Positions 18,063-26,034 of a stretch of DNA of 64,000 nt are shown here, in pieces; positions within the stretch are counted from its first letter, which is position 1, and every line of letters begins with the position of its first letter. The notes beneath the pieces were generated by a model. That model saw only the letters and a program-made list of their open reading frames with translations, was not told where the DNA came from and ran no database searches. The DNA is taken from the NCBI RefSeq assembly GCF_001425235.1, contig NZ_LMEA01000007.1, forward strand, positions 197,170 through 261,169. The letters are read 5' to 3'. A program made the position numbers and the translations under genes. The DNA is from Devosia sp. Root413D1 (GTDB lineage: Bacteria > Pseudomonadota > Alphaproteobacteria > Rhizobiales > Devosiaceae).

Positions 18063-18110
18063 GTGCAGAAGCTTATCGTAGTAGTGGGGCGCATCGAGCA
18101 CGTGGGGTAA
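18063..18110 (+). CDS. branched-chain amino acid leader peptide (attenuator)
   Basis: A 15-codon frame starting GTG, with GGAG 8 nt upstream, encoding MQKLIVVVGRIEHVG. The Leu-Ile-Val-Val-Val run, plus a later Ile and Val, makes 7 of 15 residues branched-chain. It lies between a strong promoter and a terminator upstream of ilvI. By analogy with known ilv and leu leaders, ribosome stalling on these codons when charged Leu, Ile or Val tRNA is scarce should prevent terminator formation and let ilvI-ilvH be transcribed. It is too short to be called by length-based gene finders. Confidence 0.7.
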   Translation: MQKLIVVVGRIEHVG

Positions 18111-18139
18111 ATCCCTGCGAGGGTCGGTGCGCTCGTTCG

Positions 18140-18163
18140 AAGGTCCCTAACGGGGCCTTTTTT
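18140..18163 (+). terminator. attenuator terminator upstream of ilvI
   Basis: An 8-bp stem (18140-18147 with 18152-18159, one G-U pair) and 4-nt loop, followed by six T (18158-18163). It begins 30 nt after the leader-peptide stop. A smaller hairpin around CCCTGCGAGGG (18113-18123) lies between and may belong to the competing structure. I could not fully resolve the antiterminator pairing. Confidence 0.75.
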
Positions 18164-18234
18164 GTTGCCGAATTTCCGCCGTGACGGCGCGTTGCGAATG
18201 AAAGACCGGGTGAGCCCGGGGGAGTATGAGAAAA

Positions 18235-20004
18235 ATGGCCGAGCAGATGACAGGCGCGGAGATGGTGATCCAGGCCCTGGTCGATAACGGGGTGGAGCAC
18301 ATCTTCGGCTATCCCGGCGGGGCAGCGTTGCCGATCTATGATGCGATGTTCCAGCAGGACAAGGTGCAGCACATCCTCGTCCGCCACGAGCAGGGCGCGA
18401 CGCACATGGCCGAGGGTTATGCGCGTTCGACCGGCAAGGTCGGCGTCGTGCTGGTGACCTCTGGTCCGGGGGCAACCAACGCCGTCACCGGCCTCACCGA
18501 CGCGCTGATGGACTCGATCCCCTTGGTCTGCATCACGGCACAGGTGCCGACGACGCTGATCGGCTCGGACGCCTTCCAGGAATGCGACACGGTCGGCATC
18601 ACCCGCTCGTGCACCAAGCACAATTACCTGGTCAAGAACGTCAACGACCTGCCGCGGGTCATGCACGAGGCGTTCCACATCGCCAATTCGGGCCGCCCCG
18701 GTCCGGTGCTGGTCGATATCCCCAAGGACGTGCAGTTCGCGCTCGGCACCTATCTCGGCATCGACGAGATCGGGCCGAGCCGCCACAAGAGCTACCATCC
18801 CGCCACAGCTGGTGACAGTAAAGCCATTGAACTCGCCGTCGATATGATGCTGAAGGCCGAGCGGCCGATCTTCTATACCGGCGGTGGCATCATCAACTCG
18901 GGCCCGGAAGCCTCCGAGAAGCTGCGCGAGCTGGCCGAACTGACCGGTTTCCCGGTGACCTCGACCCTGATGGGGCTGGGCGCCTTCCCGGGCTCCAACC
19001 CGCAGTGGATGGGGATGCTCGGCATGCACGGCACCTACGAAGCCAACATGGCGATGCATGACTGCGATCTGATGATCAATATCGGGGCGCGGTTTGACGA
19101 CCGGATCACCGGGCGCATCGATGCGTTCTCGCCGGGCTCGACCCGCATTCACGTCGATATCGACCCGTCTTCGATCGGCAAGAACGTCCGCACAGATCTC
19201 GCCATCGTCGGCGATAGCGGGCTGGTTATGGAAGAGATGGTCCGCATCTGGCGCACCAAGACCAACCAGCCGCGCACCGAGGCGATCGCGCCGTGGTGGG
19301 AGCAGATTGAAGGCTGGCGCAGTAAGCACTCGCTGGGCTTCAAGAACTCGACCACCACGATCAAGCCGCAGCACGCCATCCAGCGCCTCTACCAGGCGAC
19401 CAAGGGGCGGGATGTCTACATCACCACCGAAGTCGGCCAGCACCAGATGTGGGCGGCGCAGCATTTCCCGTTCGAAATGCCGAACCGCTGGATGACCTCG
19501 GGTGGCCTCGGCACCATGGGCTACGGCCTGCCGGCGGCAGTCGGCGTGCAGGTGGCGCACCCGGATGCGCTGGTCATCGACATTGCCGGCGAGGCGAGCG
19601 TGCAGATGACCATGCAGGAGCTCTCGACGGCGGTGCAGTACCGCCTGCCGATCAAGGTGTTCATCCTCAACAATGAGCGGATGGGCATGGTCAGGCAGTG
19701 GCAGGACCTGCTGCATGGCGGGCGCTATGCACACTCCTACAGCGAGAGCCTGCCCGATTTCGTCAAGCTAGCCGAAGCTTATGGCGGCAAGGGCATCCGC
19801 TGTTCCGATCCGGCGCTGCTCGATGCGGCCATCCAGGAGATGCTCGATTACGACGGCCCGGTGCTGTTCGATTGCCTGGTCGAAAAGCACGAGAACTGCC
19901 TGCCGATGATCCCGTCGGGCAAGCCGCACAACGAGATGATCCTGCCCGATTTCGAGGACGATATCGGCGCGGTGATCGACGAAAAAGGCCGGCAGCTGGT
20001 TTGA
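18235..20004 (+). CDS. ilvI: acetolactate synthase large (catalytic) subunit
   Basis: Thiamine-diphosphate enzyme that makes 2-acetolactate or 2-aceto-2-hydroxybutyrate, the first common step to Val, Leu and Ile. 589 residues from the ATG at 18235, which has GGGAG about 10 nt upstream; the ATG at 18226 is too close to it. The order is an N-terminal ThDP domain with catalytic E52 (RHEQGA), a central FAD-binding domain, and a C-terminal ThDP domain. The Mg2+/ThDP motif reads GEA...NN (E453, N479-N480) instead of the usual GDG/GDA...NN. It is controlled by the attenuator upstream and is followed by ilvH. Confidence 0.95.
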   Translation: MAEQMTGAEMVIQALVDNGVEHIFGYPGGAALPIYDAMFQQDKVQHILVRHEQGATHMAEGYARSTGKVGVVLVTSGPGATNAVTGLTDALMDSIPLVCITAQVPTTLIGSDAFQECDTVGITRSCTKHNYLVKNVNDLPRVMHEAFHIANSGRPGPVLVDIPKDVQFALGTYLGIDEIGPSRHKSYHPATAGDSKAIELAVDMMLKAERPIFYTGGGIINSGPEASEKLRELAELTGFPVTSTLMGLGAFPGSNPQWMGMLGMHGTYEANMAMHDCDLMINIGARFDDRITGRIDAFSPGSTRIHVDIDPSSIGKNVRTDLAIVGDSGLVMEEMVRIWRTKTNQPRTEAIAPWWEQIEGWRSKHSLGFKNSTTTIKPQHAIQRLYQATKGRDVYITTEVGQHQMWAAQHFPFEMPNRWMTSGGLGTMGYGLPAAVGVQVAHPDALVIDIAGEASVQMTMQELSTAVQYRLPIKVFILNNERMGMVRQWQDLLHGGRYAHSYSESLPDFVKLAEAYGGKGIRCSDPALLDAAIQEMLDYDGPVLFDCLVEKHENCLPMIPSGKPHNEMILPDFEDDIGAVIDEKGRQLV

Positions 20005-20025
20005 GTTAGGGCCGCCTCCACCCAA

Positions 20026-20103
20026 GTCATTCCCACGGAAGCGGGAATCCATCGCGCCGCAAGCGCGAAACGAGAGATGGATCCCCGCCTGCGCGGGGAT
20101 GAC
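20026..20103. repeat. GTCATCCC-type intergenic inverted repeat, copy 2 (diverged)
   Basis: Lies between ilvI and ilvH. It opens GTCATTCCCACGGAAGCGGG and closes with CCCGCCTGCGCGGGGATGAC. The arms are less alike than in the other copies, but the ends and spacing fit the same family. As part of the ilvIH transcript it would fold into a hairpin and may affect message stability. Confidence 0.65.
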
Positions 20104-20141
20104 GCCGGTGGAGGAGGACCTCAAGAGAGGGTACGAAAGTC

Positions 20142-20696
20142 ATGAACGCACATTTGCAGCCGAGCGGTTCGGCATACTTCCTCGCCGCAGAAACCCAGGT
20201 TCCGGAGCGGCACACGCTGAGCGTGCTGGTCGATAACGAACCGGGCATTCTCGCCCGGATCGTCGGGCTGTTCGCCGCCCGCGGCTACAACATCGACAGT
20301 CTCACGGTCTCAGAGACCGAGCACGAGAAGGGTCTAAGCCGTATCACCGTGGTTACGGTTGCGACGCCCAAGGTGCTGACCCAGATCAAGCTGCAGCTCG
20401 AGCGGCTGATCCCGGTGCACCGGGTGCATGACCTCACCAGCGAGGGCAAATCGCTGGAGCGCGAGCTGGCGCTGATCAAGGTCGGCGGCTCGGGCGAGCC
20501 GCGCGCCGAGGCGCTGCGCCTCGCCGATGCGTTCCGCGCCCAGATCGTCGATGCCACCACCGAGAGCTTCGTCTTCGAGGTGACCGGCAAGCCATCGAAG
20601 ATCGACAGCTTTATCGCACTGATGGTGCCGCTGGGGCTGATCGAGGTGGTGCGCACCGGGCTCGCCGCGATCTCGCGTGGGCCGGAAGGCATGTGA
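20142..20696 (+). CDS. ilvH: acetolactate synthase small (regulatory) subunit
   Basis: 184 residues with an N-terminal ACT domain (about 22-95; HTLSVLVDNEPGILARIVGL, RGYNIDSLTV) and the conserved C-terminal domain. It stimulates the catalytic subunit and gives valine feedback inhibition. It follows ilvI by about 140 bp that holds a repeat. GAGAGGG lies 13 nt upstream of the ATG. It has about 22 residues before the ACT domain, slightly longer than the enteric protein. Confidence 0.95.
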   Translation: MNAHLQPSGSAYFLAAETQVPERHTLSVLVDNEPGILARIVGLFAARGYNIDSLTVSETEHEKGLSRITVVTVATPKVLTQIKLQLERLIPVHRVHDLTSEGKSLERELALIKVGGSGEPRAEALRLADAFRAQIVDATTESFVFEVTGKPSKIDSFIALMVPLGLIEVVRTGLAAISRGPEGM

Positions 20697-20701
20697 CAGA
20701 A

Positions 20702-20724
20702 CCGGGGCGGAAACTCCGCCCCGG
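20702..20724. terminator. hairpin between convergent ilvH and IRED genes
   Basis: A perfect 10-bp GC stem (20702-20711 with 20715-20724) on a 3-nt loop, placed in the 36-bp gap between two convergent stops. There is no proper T run, so it may slow polymerase or protect the 3' ends rather than terminate fully. Confidence 0.55.
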
Positions 20725-20732
20725 CTTCCCGC

Positions 20733-21599
20733 TCAGTCGAGCGGGATCAGTTCGGCCATGCTGCCGATGTCGTGACCACCCCGGCCGGTGGCCACCGCCT
20801 TTTGCAACAGCCGCTGCATCGGCTCGATCAGGTCGGTCGAGAGTTTTCGCGCCCGGCTGGCATCGATCAGGTTGACATAGGCGGCGTCCTGCATGGCGAG
20901 GTTGGAGGCGACGTTGCGGCCGTAATCGGCAGCATCGATCTGCCGCGCCATCTCGGGCAGGCTCGCTTGCATTGCCGTGAGCCAGGCCTGCGCCATCTCG
21001 ACGAAGTCGGCTGCCGCAATCCCGTCGGCCCGGAGCAGCGCAGTGCCCTGCAGGTAGCCGCCGAACATGCCGTACATCGCGGTGAGCAGCGCCAGGTCGT
21101 AGAGCGCTGCGTGGCCGGGGTCGCCTCCGAGATAGCGGCTGGAGCCGAAGCTCGCCAGAACGTCGTGCGCAGTCGCCTGGGCGGCCGCTGAGCCGCTGGT
21201 GAGGATCAGCGTCTCTGGTCGGCCGATCATCGGCGGAATGGCCATGATGCCGCCATCGAGGTAGTCGGCGCCTTCCGCTTCGGCCCATGCCGCCAGCCCG
21301 CGCGCCTGCTCCGGCGTGCCGTTGGTGAGATTGAGAATGGTCTTGCCGCGGAGCGTCGCGCCCGCGGCGTCGAGCACGGCGCGCACCGAGGGATAGTCGA
21401 GCAGGCAGATGACGATGAGGTCGGTCGTGGCGATTGCGCTGCTGCTGTCCGCTGCGGCGGTGGCTCCCTGCGCCACCAGCGGCTCGGCACGCGTCGGCGT
21501 GCGGTTCCACACCGTGACATCGAGGTTCGCGGCGAGGGCGGCGCGGGCGAGCGCACTGCCCATCGCGCCGAGGCCGAGGAAGGTGATCTTTCGGGTCAT
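20733..21599 (-). CDS. imine-reductase-like NAD(P)-dependent oxidoreductase, copy 2
   Basis: A 288-residue IRED-type protein. The Rossmann motif is GLGAMGSALARAAL with VTVWNRTPTRA, and the C-terminal helical domain has the classic IRED blocks YLDGGIMAIPPMIGRPE, YLGGDPGHAALYD and LLTAMYGMFGGYLQG. It is closer to characterised IREDs than the copy at 16409-17296. The start at 21599 has GGAG 6 nt upstream. It is divergent from an HxlR gene and is probably controlled by it. The physiological substrate is unknown. Confidence 0.88.
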   Translation of the reverse strand: MTRKITFLGLGAMGSALARAALAANLDVTVWNRTPTRAEPLVAQGATAAADSSSAIATTDLIVICLLDYPSVRAVLDAAGATLRGKTILNLTNGTPEQARGLAAWAEAEGADYLDGGIMAIPPMIGRPETLILTSGSAAAQATAHDVLASFGSSRYLGGDPGHAALYDLALLTAMYGMFGGYLQGTALLRADGIAAADFVEMAQAWLTAMQASLPEMARQIDAADYGRNVASNLAMQDAAYVNLIDASRARKLSTDLIEPMQRLLQKAVATGRGGHDIGSMAELIPLD

Positions 21600-21665
21600 C
21601 TGCTGCTCCATTGCTTGGTGCCGCAGAAGGTAGGTCTGGCTTTCTTTCCCGCAAGAACCTACAAT

Positions 21666-21695
21666 AAAGTCAGGTACTTACCAAAAAGTCAGTAG
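21666..21695. promoter_or_regulatory. candidate HxlR operator
   Basis: Two direct repeats, AAAGTCAGGTA and AAAGTCAGTAG, 19 bp apart, with the palindrome GGTACTTACC between them, in the AT-rich gap separating the IRED and HxlR genes. The 19-bp period would put both sites on nearly the same helix face. Inferred operator. Confidence 0.45.
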
Positions 21696-21705
21696 GAGCT
21701 GAGAG

Positions 21706-22077
21706 ATGCAGCAGGTTCCCTATGTCTGCGGGCTAGCCCCGGCGATCGATGTGATCAGCGGCAAGTGGAAAGCCCTGTTGCTCTGGGCCATCGCCGAAAA
21801 ACCCTGCCGCTTCGGCGAGCTGAAGCGCGCCGTTCCCGGCATCACCGAGAAGATGCTGATCCAGCATCTGCGCGAACTCGAGGCCGACGGCATCGTGCAC
21901 CGCGAGGTGTTCCACGAGATTCCACCCAAGGTGGTGTATTCGGCGACCGAACTGGGCGCTTCGCTCAACAAGGCGCTGGAGCCGCTGGGCGCCTGGGGGG
22001 ATGCGCATATCACCGAGATCAGCGCGAGGCGGCAGCGCAAGGCATCGGCGATTTCGCACGGCTCGGAAAGCATGTAG
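21706..22077 (+). CDS. HxlR-family transcriptional regulator
   Basis: A 123-residue HxlR/MarR-like winged helix. The hallmark start is present (Cys at residue 8, then SGKWKALLLWAIAEKPCRFGEL), as is the second block GITEKMLIQHLRELEADGIVHR. HxlR proteins often sense electrophiles through an N-terminal Cys. Divergent from an IRED gene, probably its regulator. A terminator follows. Confidence 0.88.
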   Translation: MQQVPYVCGLAPAIDVISGKWKALLLWAIAEKPCRFGELKRAVPGITEKMLIQHLRELEADGIVHREVFHEIPPKVVYSATELGASLNKALEPLGAWGDAHITEISARRQRKASAISHGSESM

Positions 22078-22087
22078 AAGGGCAGGG

Positions 22088-22112
22088 GCCGGGAGCGATC
22101 CCGGCTTTTCTT
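22088..22112 (+). terminator. Rho-independent terminator after the HxlR gene
   Basis: A 7-bp stem (GCCGGGA with TCCCGGC) on a 4-nt loop, followed by TTTTCTT. It separates the HxlR gene from the next gene on the same strand. Confidence 0.75.
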
Positions 22113-22128
22113 CGAGGGGAAGTCACCA

Positions 22129-23016
22129 GTGTCGTTCGCATCGCACCCGTTTCGCGGGCCCTTGTTCATGGTCATCGCGACCTGTTCGTATGTGATCAAC
22201 GACACGCTGATGAAACTCGCGACCGAGGGCCTGCCGCCCTACCAGGTGCTGATGCTGCGCGGTTGCGCCGGCCTCATCTGGGGGCTGCCGCTGATGCTGG
22301 TGCTGGGCTATGGCCGGCAGTTGCCGCTGGTGTTCGAGCGGCGGGTCTTGGCGCGTAACCTCGCCGAGACCGTGGCGATCCTCTGCTACGTCGTGGCGCT
22401 CGCCAACATGCCGATCGCCGATGCCTCGGCGCTGGGGCAGATCACCCCGCTGCTGGTGCTGCTCGGCGCCTCCATCCTGTTCCGCGAACGGATCGGCGGA
22501 GTGCGGATGGCGCTGATCGGTATCGGCTTCATCGGCGCCATCATGGTGGCGCAGCCGACCATGCAGGGGATCTCGATCTATGCCGTGCTGGCGCTGGCCA
22601 ATGCGGTGCTCTGTGCGGTGCGCGATCTCGCCGGGCGGCGGATCGCAGCCGAGGTGCCGGGGATGATCGTCGCCATGTCGGCCATTATTGTCGTCCTGCT
22701 CGGGGCAGCGGCGATGCACCTCGCGACCGAGCAATGGGTGGTGCCCCAGACGCACCACCTGCTGTTGCTCGCCGGCGCCGGGCTGTTCCTGATCTTCGGT
22801 CACTTCTTCATCTTCATGGCCTACCGCGTCGGGCCGACCGGCGTCGTCGCGCCGTTCTACTACTTCTTCACCTTCTGGGCGGTGCTGTCGGGCTTGGTGG
22901 TGTTCGGGCAGTTCCCGAACCTCCTCGCCATCAGCGGCATCGTGCTGGTGGTGGCCGCCGGCCTTACCATCGTGGTGCTCGATGAGCGCAAGCGCCGGCT
23001 GGTGCCGGTGGCGTGA
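22129..23016 (+). CDS. DMT-superfamily (EamA) transporter
   Basis: Inner-membrane protein of 295 residues with ten hydrophobic helices in two EamA repeats (about 12-140 and 155-290). The block ADASALGQITPLLVLLGASI, then FRERIG, ends the first repeat in the usual way. Such proteins usually export metabolites or amino acids. The GTG start has GAGGGG 9 nt upstream. No regulator or pathway gene adjoins to suggest a substrate. Confidence 0.85.
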   Translation: MSFASHPFRGPLFMVIATCSYVINDTLMKLATEGLPPYQVLMLRGCAGLIWGLPLMLVLGYGRQLPLVFERRVLARNLAETVAILCYVVALANMPIADASALGQITPLLVLLGASILFRERIGGVRMALIGIGFIGAIMVAQPTMQGISIYAVLALANAVLCAVRDLAGRRIAAEVPGMIVAMSAIIVVLLGAAAMHLATEQWVVPQTHHLLLLAGAGLFLIFGHFFIFMAYRVGPTGVVAPFYYFFTFWAVLSGLVVFGQFPNLLAISGIVLVVAAGLTIVVLDERKRRLVPVA

Positions 23017-23133
23017 TGCCGGCCCGCGCCGCGCGAGGCCATCTCCGCCGCTGATCGGGCTCATCAAAACGTTCGATTGGCCGGCTGGCGTCCGATGCGG
23101 TAAGCCTCGGCCCCGTTCTGCCGAGGTCCCGCG

Positions 23134-23892
23134 ATGACTCATCTCAGCGTCAATCTCAATGCCGTCGCCATGCTGCGCAACCGGCGCTCCGTGCCCTGGC
23201 CGAGCGTTGTCGGTATTGCTCGCATCGCGCTCGATGCCGGTGCCGACGGCATCACCGTGCATCCGCGGCCCGACGAGCGGCACATCCGGCGCACCGACGT
23301 GTTCGAGCTGGTGACCCTGCTACGCCAGGATTATCCGGGCCGCGAGTTCAACATCGAAGGCTACCCGACCGAGGATTTCCTCACCCTGGTCGAGCGCGCC
23401 GCGCCGGACCAGGTGACGTTCGTGCCCGACGATCCCCTGCAATCGACCTCGGATCACGGCTGGAACATCGAGGCCAATCGCGCCGTGCTGACCCCGGCGA
23501 TCTCGAGGATGAAGAAGGCCGGCATCCGGGTGTCGCTGTTCATCAATGCCGACCCCGCGGCGCCGGCGGCGGCGGCCAATGTCGGGGCGGATCGGGTCGA
23601 GCTCTATACCGGCCCCTATGGCGGGTCGCTGAGGCCGGAGGTGCAAGCCGTGCACCTCGATGCGCTACGCGAGACCGCGGATGCGGCCCGCGCCGCCGGT
23701 CACAACGCACGGCCGGGGCAGGGTGGGTTGCTGGTCAATGCCGGACACGACCTCAACCTCGTCAACCTGCCGCCGCTGAAGCACGCGATCCCCGACCTCG
23801 CCGAGGTCTCGATCGGCCATGCGATCACTGCGGACGCGCTGATCTATGGCATGGCCGAGACGGTGCGGCACTACAAGATCGCCTGCGCCTGA
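23134..23892 (+). CDS. pdxJ: pyridoxine 5'-phosphate synthase PdxJ
   Basis: Condenses 1-deoxy-D-xylulose 5-phosphate with 3-amino-2-oxopropyl phosphate, the ring-closing step of DXP-dependent vitamin B6 synthesis. A 252-residue TIM barrel. Family blocks present: LSVNLNAVAMLRNRR, ITVHPRPDERHI (phosphate and active-site His), VTFVPDD and RVELYTGPYG. Monocistronic as far as can be seen; neighbours are unrelated. Confidence 0.93.
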   Translation: MTHLSVNLNAVAMLRNRRSVPWPSVVGIARIALDAGADGITVHPRPDERHIRRTDVFELVTLLRQDYPGREFNIEGYPTEDFLTLVERAAPDQVTFVPDDPLQSTSDHGWNIEANRAVLTPAISRMKKAGIRVSLFINADPAAPAAAANVGADRVELYTGPYGGSLRPEVQAVHLDALRETADAARAAGHNARPGQGGLLVNAGHDLNLVNLPPLKHAIPDLAEVSIGHAITADALIYGMAETVRHYKIACA

Positions 23893-23898
23893 TGGCTG

Positions 23899-23998
23899 CG
23901 CATGTCGCCCGAAAGTGGGTGCCGGCTTCGGGACAGAGATATGCGTGAAAACAAAAGCTAAGGCGCAGAGAGCGAATCTGAAAGATCGCGACGCGCTT
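23899..23998. repeat. intergenic repeat-like element (single copy here)
   Basis: A gene-free stretch with nested inverted arms: CGCAT (23899-23903) with ATGCG (23941-23945), and CCCGAA with TTCGGG inside. An A-rich then GC-rich tail follows (TGAAAACAAAAGCTAAGG...). It resembles dispersed elements I associate with Hyphomicrobiales intergenic regions, from memory only, and no second copy is in the window. Confidence 0.45.
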
Positions 23999-24321
23999 TA
24001 GGGCCGGCCGCGGAAAGTGAAGGTGTGGTCCTCGCAGAGGCGGGCCCGGTAGGAGTATTCCTTGCCGGCGGTCGACAGCAGTTTCAGATCGACCACGCAT
24101 TTGTCGACGCCGTCCTCGAGCATGAACTGCATATTGCCCTTTGGTTCGATGGTTTTGCCGCGCAGCCGCTCGGCGCCCCAGTCGGTGCCCATGATCTCGA
24201 TATAGAGTTTGTCGATGGTCACCGTCGAAGCGTTCTTCACCCAGAGCCGCAGCGGCGGCCCGGCCGCTGCAGTGGTCGCGAACAACGTCATGGCGAGCAC
24301 GGCCGTGGCGACTAGCTTCAT
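23998..24321 (-). CDS. small exported hypothetical protein
   Basis: 107 residues. The start at 24321 gives a clean signal peptide (MKLVATAVLAMTLFATTAAAG, cut near residue 21) and has GGGGGAT upstream; a frame 54 codons longer is open but has no such features. The mature part is beta-rich with two Cys (in KCVVDLKL and ARLCEDH) that could form a disulfide. No family recognised. Probably periplasmic. Confidence 0.7.
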   Translation of the reverse strand: MKLVATAVLAMTLFATTAAAGPPLRLWVKNASTVTIDKLYIEIMGTDWGAERLRGKTIEPKGNMQFMLEDGVDKCVVDLKLLSTAGKEYSYRARLCEDHTFTFRGRP

Positions 24322-24585
24322 CTCAAATCCCCCAAAACAATGGGCGGACACTGATCTGGCTACGTGCAAGGCGCAACCGCGACAACCAGGCGTGGTGAAC
24401 GCCGCAGCCCAACTGGGCGCTTTCGCGCATATGTTAACGGGCAACCTGCGGTCGGCCGTCAAATCCGACTTAACTACCGCCATTGCCGCTTATTTCGCTT
24501 CAACGGTGGATGGACCAAGTTGGAGCCTTTCACGGATTGGGCGGGTTGCCATATGGCTTTGAGAGCAGTTGCATACGAGCAGGCG

Positions 24586-24882
24586 ATGAGCGACCCGATC
24601 AACGAAGCCCTGGTGCTCTATACCGGTTTCGGCAACTCGCCGTTCCCGCGGGCCAAGACCCCGCATCTGGTGCAGCGTTTCGGTGAAGCCGAAGGCACTG
24701 AGTTGAAGCAGCGCATCCTCGGCCTGCTCGAGGAGCTGCAGCAGCCCGTCGACGGGCTGGAGAAGCGCTCCAAGAAAAGCCTCACCGAGCGCGCCATCGA
24801 GCAGCTGCAGCCCAAGCACCCTGAGCTGGATGAGTCCGGGCTCAAGGCGCTGGCCTGGACTTATTCGTTCGGCCTGCGCTGA
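24586..24882 (+). CDS. small conserved hypothetical protein
   Basis: About 98 residues, with no signal peptide or membrane segment. It begins MSDPINEALVLYTGFGNSPF and is predicted mostly helical, with a charged middle (EKRSKKSLTERAIEQL). Codon use and composition are those of a real gene, and the opposite-strand frame is less convincing. An alternative ATG at 24553 adds 11 residues. Function unknown. Confidence 0.6.
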   Translation: MSDPINEALVLYTGFGNSPFPRAKTPHLVQRFGEAEGTELKQRILGLLEELQQPVDGLEKRSKKSLTERAIEQLQPKHPELDESGLKALAWTYSFGLR

Positions 24883-25143
24883 CACGCTTCCGTTATCGGT
24901 TGTTCGATAATCGCGAACGCTGCATTTCGCGCCCGGTGCGAATGGGCAGCGTTGGCCGACGCACGCCCGACCCCGGGTCGCGAAACCGAAGGAACTGCTT
25001 CACTCACAACGCTGTAACCCCACGAACAGGGATGTAACCGGGGCTGGATTGTGTGCCTTCGCTTCATCGAGGTGCCTGCTTGTGCGGTACCACCTTGGGC
25101 ACTTATTTGCCGCTAGTCACATTTTGATACTGGAGTGCAGCAA

Positions 25144-25758
25144 ATGTCCAAACCCAAGATTGCCGTGATCATCAGCTCGATCCGCCCGACCCGCTTCGGC
25201 GACAAGCCGGCCAGCTGGATTGCCGGCCACGTCGCCGCCCGCGGCGATGTCGAAGTGGAGATCGTCGACCTGAAGGATTACCCGCTTCCGCTGTTCGATG
25301 CGGCCGCGTCCGACTTCTGGATGCCGACCCCGAACGAGATCGCCGCCAAGTGGCAGGCCAAGCTCAACGAGTTCGACGGCTACATCGTCGTTACCGCCGA
25401 GTACAACCGCTCGATCACCGGCGCGCTGAAGAACGCCATCGACTGGGCCTATAAGCCCTTCATGAAGAAGGCCGTGGCCTTCGTCGGCTACGGTTCGGTC
25501 GGCGGCGCCCGTGCTATCGAGCACCTGCGCAACATCATGGTTGAGCTGCAGGCCGTCCCGGTCCGTCACGCCGTCCACATCGGTGGCTCGGACTTCATCC
25601 CCATCATGATGGGCCAGAAGAGCTGGGACGACACCAAGGCCAATTTCGACTTCTTCGTGCCCGAGATGCTCGACAACCTGATCTGGTGGACCAACGCTAC
25701 CCGCAATGCCCGCCAGGCTGACGCGGCTGCCGCGGCTGCCGCGGCCAAGGCCGCCTAA
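25144..25758 (+). CDS. NADPH-dependent FMN reductase-family protein
   Basis: A 204-residue flavodoxin-like fold. The FMN phosphate loop is ISSIRPTRFGDKPASW and the flavin-contact blocks are VTAEYNRSITGALKNAIDWA and GYGSVGGARA. Such enzymes reduce FMN, quinones, azo dyes or chromate in the cytoplasm. GGAG lies 8 nt upstream of the ATG at 25144. The C-terminus is a run of Ala, unlikely to be structured. Two hairpins follow before kup. Confidence 0.88.
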   Translation: MSKPKIAVIISSIRPTRFGDKPASWIAGHVAARGDVEVEIVDLKDYPLPLFDAAASDFWMPTPNEIAAKWQAKLNEFDGYIVVTAEYNRSITGALKNAIDWAYKPFMKKAVAFVGYGSVGGARAIEHLRNIMVELQAVPVRHAVHIGGSDFIPIMMGQKSWDDTKANFDFFVPEMLDNLIWWTNATRNARQADAAAAAAAAKAA

Positions 25759-25774
25759 GGTCTGAGACCGCTTG

Positions 25775-25799
25775 GGCGTTCATCGTTTCGATGAACGCC
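25775..25799. other. strong 11-bp hairpin
   Basis: GGCGTTCATCG and CGATGAACGCC around a TTT loop, 16 bp after the FMN reductase stop. No T run follows, so it is not a classical terminator; it may stabilise the 3' end of the message. Confidence 0.5.
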
Positions 25800-25868
25800 T
25801 CCAGCTCACTGACCTGGGCGGGAAGCGCTTCAGTCTTCCGGGGTTCTCCTCCTTTCGCACCCCGGTCG

Positions 25869-25900
25869 GGGGCGGCGCTTCCCATGGCGCCGCCCCTTTT
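25869..25900 (+). terminator. Rho-independent terminator after the FMN reductase gene
   Basis: A perfect 10-bp GC stem (25869-25878 with 25887-25896) on an 8-nt loop, followed by TTTT. Confidence 0.7.
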
Positions 25901-26034
25901 CCGTTGTCGTGCCCACGCAAATCCGCATAACTGTCCATCAGCAAATGCGAGCCTCGGCGGAATTTGACCGTTGAGTGCGCCGGTGGTCGGGTGTAGACAG
26001 CCGCCCACCCGATAACAGGGTGAGCGAAGGGCAT

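Noticed and set aside
25775-25799. Terminator after the FMN reductase
   Set aside because: Strong stem but no T run; the real terminator candidate is 25869-25900.
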